Positions 58,651-64,000 of a DNA stretch of 64,000 nt are shown here, one piece after another. The stretch is from NCBI GenBank assembly GCA_948470475.1, contig OX419336.1:37038872-37102871 (forward strand), written 5' to 3'. The notes under the pieces are model-generated. The model saw nothing but the letters and a program-made list of their open reading frames with translations. It did no database searches and was not told the origin of the DNA. The translations under genes and the position numbers were made by a program. Numbering within the stretch: the stretch's first letter is position 1; each line of letters opens with the position of its first letter. Origin of the DNA: Galaxea fascicularis. Lineage: Eukaryota; Cnidaria; Anthozoa; Scleractinia; Euphylliidae.

Positions 58651-59600
58651 GGAAACGGGGACGTCAACGAGAACGTCATTTAAAAATATAACTTCTCGTT
58701 TTTGTAACTCTCTCGCAGTCATCCAAATTTGTTTAACTTGGAAAATGCTGGCGAATATTCCATGAACTAAGGCCTTGTTTACAAGCACGTAGGGTAACCC
58801 CAGCGATAGGGGTTACCCTCAGCAGAAGGGTTACCCTAGCGCTCTCACATTTCTTATTTTTTTGCATCGTCATGTTTACAAGGCAGCTAGGGTTCCCTAG
58901 CGCCAGACCGTTTGAATGTTGACAACAAACGGCCATCATGGCTGACCGAAACAACGCGACGCTCACAAGACGTTATAATCTTCCTTTTCTCTCAGAAACA
59001 GAAAATATTTCTAGTGCAAGGTAGGTAAGCATCCTTCCCTCGAATAACTTTCTCCACCACTGATTTGTACGGCCAACTTCTTCGTTGACCTTCGTTGAAT
59101 CACTCTCCTGTTTCACATGTTCCGAGCGAGTGATGTATTGTATTCCAGGGTCGCGTTAACATCGCAACTTGTTGTCGTTGTCTAGAAATAAGAGGGTAAC
59201 ATAACAGCATTCCATAACACTCGAAAAACAGCAATAACAGGCTGTAGATATAGAAGAATCGAAGTTATTAGCAGAACTCATCTCTTGTTGGCCATTTTCT
59301 TTGCGATTAAGTTGCCCCGGGTCGTAGGGTAACCCTATCTTTGACCCACCTGCTAGGGTAACCCCAGCACCGCTTGTAAACAGGGCCTAAGTTAGTATGA
59401 ACGACGTCAAAGTAAGAAAAAAGAAAAAAACGATTTTGCCATCATACGCTCATGTTCTCGAGAAAATCTAAAATCTGGTCATTTCACGCTTGTTTTGCAG
59501 AGGACGATAAAGAAATGCACCAAAATATAAATCGCACGTGCAGAGTGGTTGTTTCTGCTCGTTAAGCCCATTGGTTTGTGGCGTTCTCTTTGCCGTAAGG
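58651..59600. mobile_element. GGGAGCTTAAGC-family MITE (copy E) split by a Harbinger-like MITE
   Basis: The outer parts (58651-58767 and 59391-59600) match copy A at 21090-21453: GAACGTCATTT, TAACTTCTCGTTTTTGTAAC, then GTTCTCGAGAAAATCTAAAA, CGCACGTGCAGAG and GGCGTTCTC. A 617-bp element interrupts them. Confidence 0.75.
58771..59387. mobile_element. PIF/Harbinger-like MITE, 617 bp, TAA TSD
   Basis: TIRs GGCCTTGTTTACAAGC and GCTTGTAAACAGGGCC with TAA at 58768-58770 and 59388-59390. Subterminal TAGGGTAACCC motifs occur in both orientations at each end. Confidence 0.85.
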
Positions 59601-59893
59601 TAATCTAATTTAACATCATAAAAACATTCTCAATTATTGGGCAGGTAAGAAACGCTACCTAAGTGTCAAGGGTAGCAAACGCTAATATTAAGGACACCAG
59701 AAATAGGTTTTGATTATAAAAAAGATGGTTATAAATAACTGACTAGACGTGCACCAAATCAACCTCTTTATATCAGTAATACGGGGTAAACGTTTGTCAG
59801 TAACCTTATTTAAAGCGAGCCGTCAGCAAGTTTTATTGCTAACTGAATTACAACGATCCCAAAAAATCCTAAAAGACAAACATACAAGAGAAA
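59601..59893. other. short non-coding stretch
   Basis: Nothing recognised. Confidence 0.4.
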
Positions 59894-59957
59894 AAAGGGG
59901 GTAGTTTCTAAAGAAACTGTGGTGCTACGTCGGTGGAAGAGTTGTACACAAGAATTC
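59894..59957 (+). repeat. dispersed repeat GGGTAGTTTCTAAAGAAACT family, copy 4
   Basis: Core GGGGGTAGTTTCTAAAGAAA then GTGCTACGTCGGTGGAAGAG and GTTGTACAC. It abuts the Ly6 exon-3 pseudogene. Confidence 0.75.
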
Positions 59958-59959
59958 AG

Positions 59960-60200
59960 TGGGAGTGTTGTAGAGATCCCAGACGCAGCAGTCGCGGCAT
60001 CGCATTGAGTAGCTCTGATGATGCGTCGCTCATTTCGTTTGACTGAGTCGTAACGGCAATACTCGTTGCTGCACTAGGACTGTAATTGAAAGAAAATTAC
60101 GATTAAGCCCACAATACCCAAACACAAACTGCGATAGTTATAGAGCTTCAAGAAAAAAGCGAAATTGCTTTCCAAAAGAGCACTTTTTTTATAAACAGAG
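59960..60200 (-). pseudogene. duplicated last exon of the Ly6 gene, broken
   Basis: About 230 bp closely match the exon-3 start and adjoining intron of the Ly6 gene (8268-8510), including the acceptor TTCAATTACAG at 60080. Relative to the intact exon, the second codon is a stop (TAG for AAG), and a two-base insertion shifts the frame before the CC..DLCN motif. The copy ends shortly after and lacks the GPI-signal part. No other Ly6 exons are visible nearby, so this is a pseudogene fragment. Confidence 0.8.
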
Positions 60201-60216
60201 TATTCTTCACCTCGAT

Positions 60217-60365
60217 AAAGGGGGTAGTTTCTTAAGAAACTGTGGTGCTGCGTCGGTGCATGGATTCTAAAAGCTGACGTTTCGAGCGTTAGCCCTTCGC
60301 TGTGACGAAGGGCTAACGCTCGAAACGTCAGCTTTTCGGTGGTCAATTTACATTATCAACTCCGT
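60217..60365 (+). repeat. dispersed repeat, copy 5, with 30-bp perfect hairpin
   Basis: Starts AAAGGGGGTAGTTTCTTAAG, then jumps to the GATTCTAAAAGCTGACG segment also seen beside copy 1. AAAGCTGACGTTTCGAGCGT... and its exact complement then form a hairpin of about 30 bp arms at about 60267-60334 with a CTGTGA loop. Confidence 0.8.
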
Positions 60366-60444
60366 TAAAACCAAATTCTTGTATACAAAGGAAAAGGTGA
60401 GCTTGCACCTACCGTAGCTGAGACTATTAAGTAGCTAGAGACAG

Positions 60445-60616
60445 CCACTAGATTCGCTCTGACGAAGGGCTCATTTTCGAAAAGTCAGGTTTTTAAATCT
60501 CTTTATGGTGGCCATTTTCATTGTCACTCAATTGAGAAAACCACTGAATTGCAAATTTTCATGCAGCACTCCCCCACCGACACAGCACCACAGTTTCTTC
60601 AGAAACGACCATCCTT
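60445..60616 (-). repeat. dispersed repeat, copy 6 (inverted)
   Basis: On the minus strand it reads GTTTCTGAAGAAACTGTGGT, then CTGTGTCGGTGGGGGAGTGC; GACGAAGGGCT further on matches the hairpin region of copy 5. With copy 5 it forms an inverted pair. Confidence 0.7.
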
Positions 60617-61265
60617 AATTCAACTGTTGAGTACCTTTTGATGTAATCCTCATGTAGCAAAAGGTCAGTTATAACGAAACCAATGCCTTTCCCTGCCCCT
60701 CCCCTATCAGGTTTTAATATTACTTTCTCTGTGTTTTTGTTAATATAGTCAACAAAGTATTAACTTGCGTGCAAGGAATTTTGTTTCTCCCCGGTCTAAT
60801 TATAGTTGTTTTTAAACCCAAGTTATTTCCCTGCATTCTTCCGCGTTCGATTAAGTACGATAGTAAACTTTGAAACATTAAACCGGTTCTGCACGCTATA
60901 TTTATGACCTGCACGTACGGTAATCCTGCCGAAAGCTTGTTAAATGAGCAGTTTACATGAGTGAACTCATGTCGGGATGAGTTTCAGCTCGGTGCCTGGT
61001 TATCCAGTTGCGATTTCGCGGATTGCTAACCACCAAGAGAAATAAGTTGTACTTCTTGGTTTGAGGATACCAACTGGGCACGCTGTTGTCATAATTATGT
61101 GTACATTTACCACTGAACTAACTTTGAATAAGAAACGACATCACGTCATGTCTAATTTAATGCAAACAGAGTACGAACCAGCCAGCAATGATTAAACTGT
61201 CGTTCCTCAAACTTTTGTCAGTCTTGATTCAAAGCTGGACAGAGGAAGACCTCCAAGTGATAACC
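60617..61265. other. 5' flank of the NIDO gene
   Basis: No separate gene. It must contain the promoter of the gene starting at 61266 (or 61188). No core element stands out. Confidence 0.35.
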
Positions 61266-64000
61266 ATGAGGTGGTTTATTCTTTTCATTTCACTTTGCTT
61301 TTCACCCGCAGTCAAACTTACCTCGGCCTTTACACTTCCAAATTTATATCCTTTTGGAGTCAGTGAAGGAGACCAGATTGTTCCTCGAAATGACGACAGC
61401 AGCTCCGGAGAGGTGCAGATATCCATTGCATTTCCCTTCTTTGATCAGAATCACCAGTCACTGTATGTAAGTATAACTACATCCAGTTCTCTAAATAATT
61501 TTGAAAAGTTAATAATGAAGATTAAAACAATTTTTTCTCTTAAAAGGGCGGGCTTTAGTAAACTTTACACCTTCTAGCGAAGATTGTTAATTTTCCGGGT
61601 TTTTTTTTTTTCACGCGTATCTTTAACGTATCACTACTAAAATTAAACTCATGTACGTAAATGGGATCCTCGTCGACGAGGTCGTAATGCAGAGGAAATA
61701 TCTCTCATCAGAGTGGGTAAACGTTTTTGTCATTGCTTACAAGTAGACTTACAGGAAGCATGAAGTCGCGGATTTATCCGACATTGTGTGTTTTCGTATT
61801 CTAGTGTTTTACTGTTTGTGTGACTGTCAAGGAATATAGTGCATTATTCGATACATTTTCCTGCAATTCTGTGAGATTTGAACCAATTCCTAACCCCGCG
61901 AACACAAACCGACACTATGCTAATTATTGTACAATTACGAGAACAAAGTGGCAAAAAGCTACAGCGTAAATTTGAAGTCTTTTTAATAGCCCATTTTGTA
62001 AAAGAGTACGGGTCTGGGGAACGAATCCAGGATTGACCGAAAACCAATCAAATTGAATTGAATGGTTTCTCATATGAAAGGTGATCCAAACATTTGTAGT
62101 TTTAGCAAGTTTGAGCATGTTTGGATGAAAAGCCGCCAGATAACATGAATTTAAAAATCAAGAAAACCTCAATGCACATATGTCTACTTCAGAAGGTACG
62201 TGCCCCCATTCCATACAAAGTCTATAATTTTCACGATTTTCATAAGCCTTTTACTGAGCTCCTACTCTTTCATGTCCAATCAATAAATTTTAAAAGTTCG
62301 TTCTCAGTCCCTTACTCTCCAAAGTGGGTTATGAGTTGTAGCTATCCAATCAACCATTTATTTTGAAGCTCTAGAGTTATTTGCGTGTTCCAACACACAT
62401 CCATCAGGCCTGAGTCATTCAAAAGCACCGACAAACAATAATGCCACCTGGTTCGAAACCTTATAATACACTCAACAAAATTACTCGATTCTGATTGGTT
62501 AAGAGTAATACAATTAATCCCAAATATTTTGTTCTTCGAAGGAGTACCTATTAAGTTTCCAAGGCCCAGGGCGTGTAACACGAGGTAACTTTAATGGTTT
62601 AATAAGTAAAATCGGACTAAAAGACACTTAAACTGAAGTGGACATTCTGTTTAAGGATTTTATGGCTGAACTTAGTTGAATAAAGCATTGATATAGGATA
62701 AATGCATTACCTCGTAGTTTTGTTGAAAGGTTCGTGGTATTTCGAGAACTTTCAAAATCACCAGTACCTTCTGACCTCCAAGCCTTAGAAATGTCTTCTT
62801 GACGTTGTTGATAAAGTGCCCGTGGTCGTGCGATTTGATATAGTCAGTGTAGTAATGAATGTTAAAACGCAATTGGAAAATGTTACAAAAACAAAAAAAG
62901 AAAACAAACAAACAAACAACAACAACAACAACCTGTCTTCCGAGATCCAAGCTTAATCCATAACTTAGTACATTGTCAATCATACCTGAAAGACTGAGTA
63001 AACGAAAATTCTTGAAATATATCGTTTTAACGGAAAAAACTCACTGTCATCTCTGGTATAGAATTAATTCAGGTATTGAACGACTGGGAAGTTAATTTGA
63101 GTACAACAACAATTAATAGTACTAACACCTATAATTAGCTTGAAAGCATCTGTAATCAAAACGAGTTACTCTCGAAAGCTAAAAAACTGAAACAAGCGTG
63201 CTGCCAATTGGCAAAGGGTTTTTCTGTTTGTCAATGTTAGATGCACGAAACTCGATCTGCTGCCATTTTGGAGTTTATGGTAGTAGCGAGCGCGGGGGTC
63301 CTCGTTAGGCCAACTCGCCGCTAACATATAGAAGTCATTAATAGCGGCAGTTTGAGGCGACAGTACGATAGAGGCGCACGATGTTCGACATTCATACAGC
63401 TAAATAGGTAAATTTAGGTAACTAATACAAGGTAGTACGCTCCAGTGAATGGTATTCTACAACAGAATGGTAAATCAGCTCTGGGCGCCAGTGACAAGAT
63501 GTTTGATGACTTGAGTTTTACCTGATTCAGTTCTTGGTATTTTAGTACATTTTAAATGCAGCTGCAGCAAACAACAACAAACAAGTTGAAAACAAGCTGA
63601 GCAAGGGTTCGAAACCCACAATGGTAGCGTCAATGTCACGCACTTTACCTAAAAATATCTACACGTAACGTGAAACAAGGAAAGACCATAAACCATTTAT
63701 CACCATGCATTCGTGTCACACATATCATTTGTTCTGTAACTTCCTTCGGTTTTTCTTTTAATAGCACTAAGGAAACTCTTATCATGTACGTAGTCAGACA
63801 GATTCCAAGGCCGCTGAACATAATCACCCAAGTCCGTTTTTACTTGGTAGTATTGACCCTCCAGAATTCTGACGTATGCAGGGGGTTTCGACTTATTTTG
63901 GACCCAATTATTGTATTCAGGTCAACACAAATGGTGTTATCTCATTCCTACGCGAAGTTAAAGAGTTTACTCCAGCTGCTTTTCCTCTCAGTGGTAATCG
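61266..64000 (+). CDS. secreted/membrane protein with NIDO domain, 5' part
   Basis: Two exons: 61266-61466 and 63921 to the window edge (frame open at 64000); donor GTAAGT, acceptor TATTCAG, phase 0. Exon 1 has a signal peptide (MRWFILFISLCFSPAVKLTS) and the start of a NIDO domain (LYPFGVSEGDQIVPRNDDSS, then FPFFDQNHQSLY). Exon 2 continues VNTNGVISF and FTPAAFPL. The G..GD..., FPFF...LYVN.NG..SF and FTP..FP blocks are the family hallmarks found in nidogen, alpha-tectorin and mucin-4-like proteins, where NIDO is N-terminal and followed by EGF, AMOP, VWD or sushi domains beyond this window. An in-frame upstream ATG at 61188 is possible, but the 61266 start has the clearer signal peptide and an A at -3. 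Role: extracellular matrix or cell-surface protein, probably adhesive. Confidence 0.85.
61467..63920. other. intron 1 of the NIDO gene
   Basis: 2.45 kb of AT-rich sequence. A CAA/AAAC microsatellite lies at about 62905-62931. No nested gene recognised. Confidence 0.5.

Noticed and set aside
63600..63625. B-box-like GGTTCGAAACCC
   Set aside because: No A box at the right distance upstream; likely chance or a SINE crumb.
1..64000. CRISPR arrays, operons or bacterial-type regulatory sites
   Set aside because: Introns, SINEs and animal domain types show a eukaryotic genome; no regularly spaced repeat-spacer array was seen.

Overview
This window looks like genomic DNA of an animal, most likely an anthozoan cnidarian such as a stony coral. 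It is AT-rich. Its genes are split by GT-AG introns, and the intergenic and intronic DNA is packed with small inverted-repeat (MITE-like) elements and tRNA-derived SINEs. The predicted proteins (Ly6 three-finger, LamG/CUB, NIDO, clan-3 cytochrome P450) are animal types. The coral assignment rests on general resemblance and is not proven by the sequence.

Layout. 1-8.1 kb holds no gene I can support and several MITEs. 8.2-10.8 kb, minus: a three-exon GPI-anchored Ly6/three-finger protein with a 30-bp minisatellite in its second intron. 13.2-17.1 kb: two large foldback elements; the second carries a SAP-domain fragment and sits inside another MITE. 18.8-31.8 kb, minus: a type I membrane protein built as signal peptide - LamG - linker - CUB - TM - long tail with PY motifs. 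32.8-36.1 kb: transposon-rich. 37.4 kb: an orphan ORF. 39.0-40.0 kb, minus: a CDP-alcohol phosphatidyltransferase (PIS-like) coding sequence split by a 404-bp MITE. 40.2-44.3 kb, plus: a complete five-exon microsomal cytochrome P450, divergent from the previous gene. 44.4-53.5 kb: MITEs and non-coding DNA. 54.1-54.7 kb: a dead LINE reverse transcriptase. 54.9-56.9 kb, plus: TM and tail exons of a second PY-tail membrane protein, paralogous to the 18.8-31.8 kb gene. 57.3-60.6 kb: MITEs and a pseudogene copy of the Ly6 last exon. 61.3 kb to the window edge, plus: start of a secreted or membrane NIDO-domain protein.

How the genes relate. I see no pathway that links them. The strongest biological theme is cell-surface proteins: a Ly6 GPI protein, a NIDO protein, and two related single-pass receptors. 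The receptors share a phase-1 exon structure and two conserved tyrosine/proline tail motifs, PPxYDxG at the end of the TM exon and PPYPG after an acidic stretch. Such motifs are expected ligands for WW-domain proteins, for example Nedd4-family ubiquitin ligases. The P450 and the lipid-synthase-like gene are both ER-membrane types and share a 0.2-kb divergent promoter region.

The most unusual material is in the mobile DNA. There are five CAG-ended elements with exact 6-bp target duplications, four MITEs abutting at shared TA sites, several nested insertions, a 64-bp perfect-palindrome element with a 9-bp duplication, and elements built from one short motif repeated in both orientations. All gene models come from manual reading of splice sites and phases. 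No homology search or transcript data was available.
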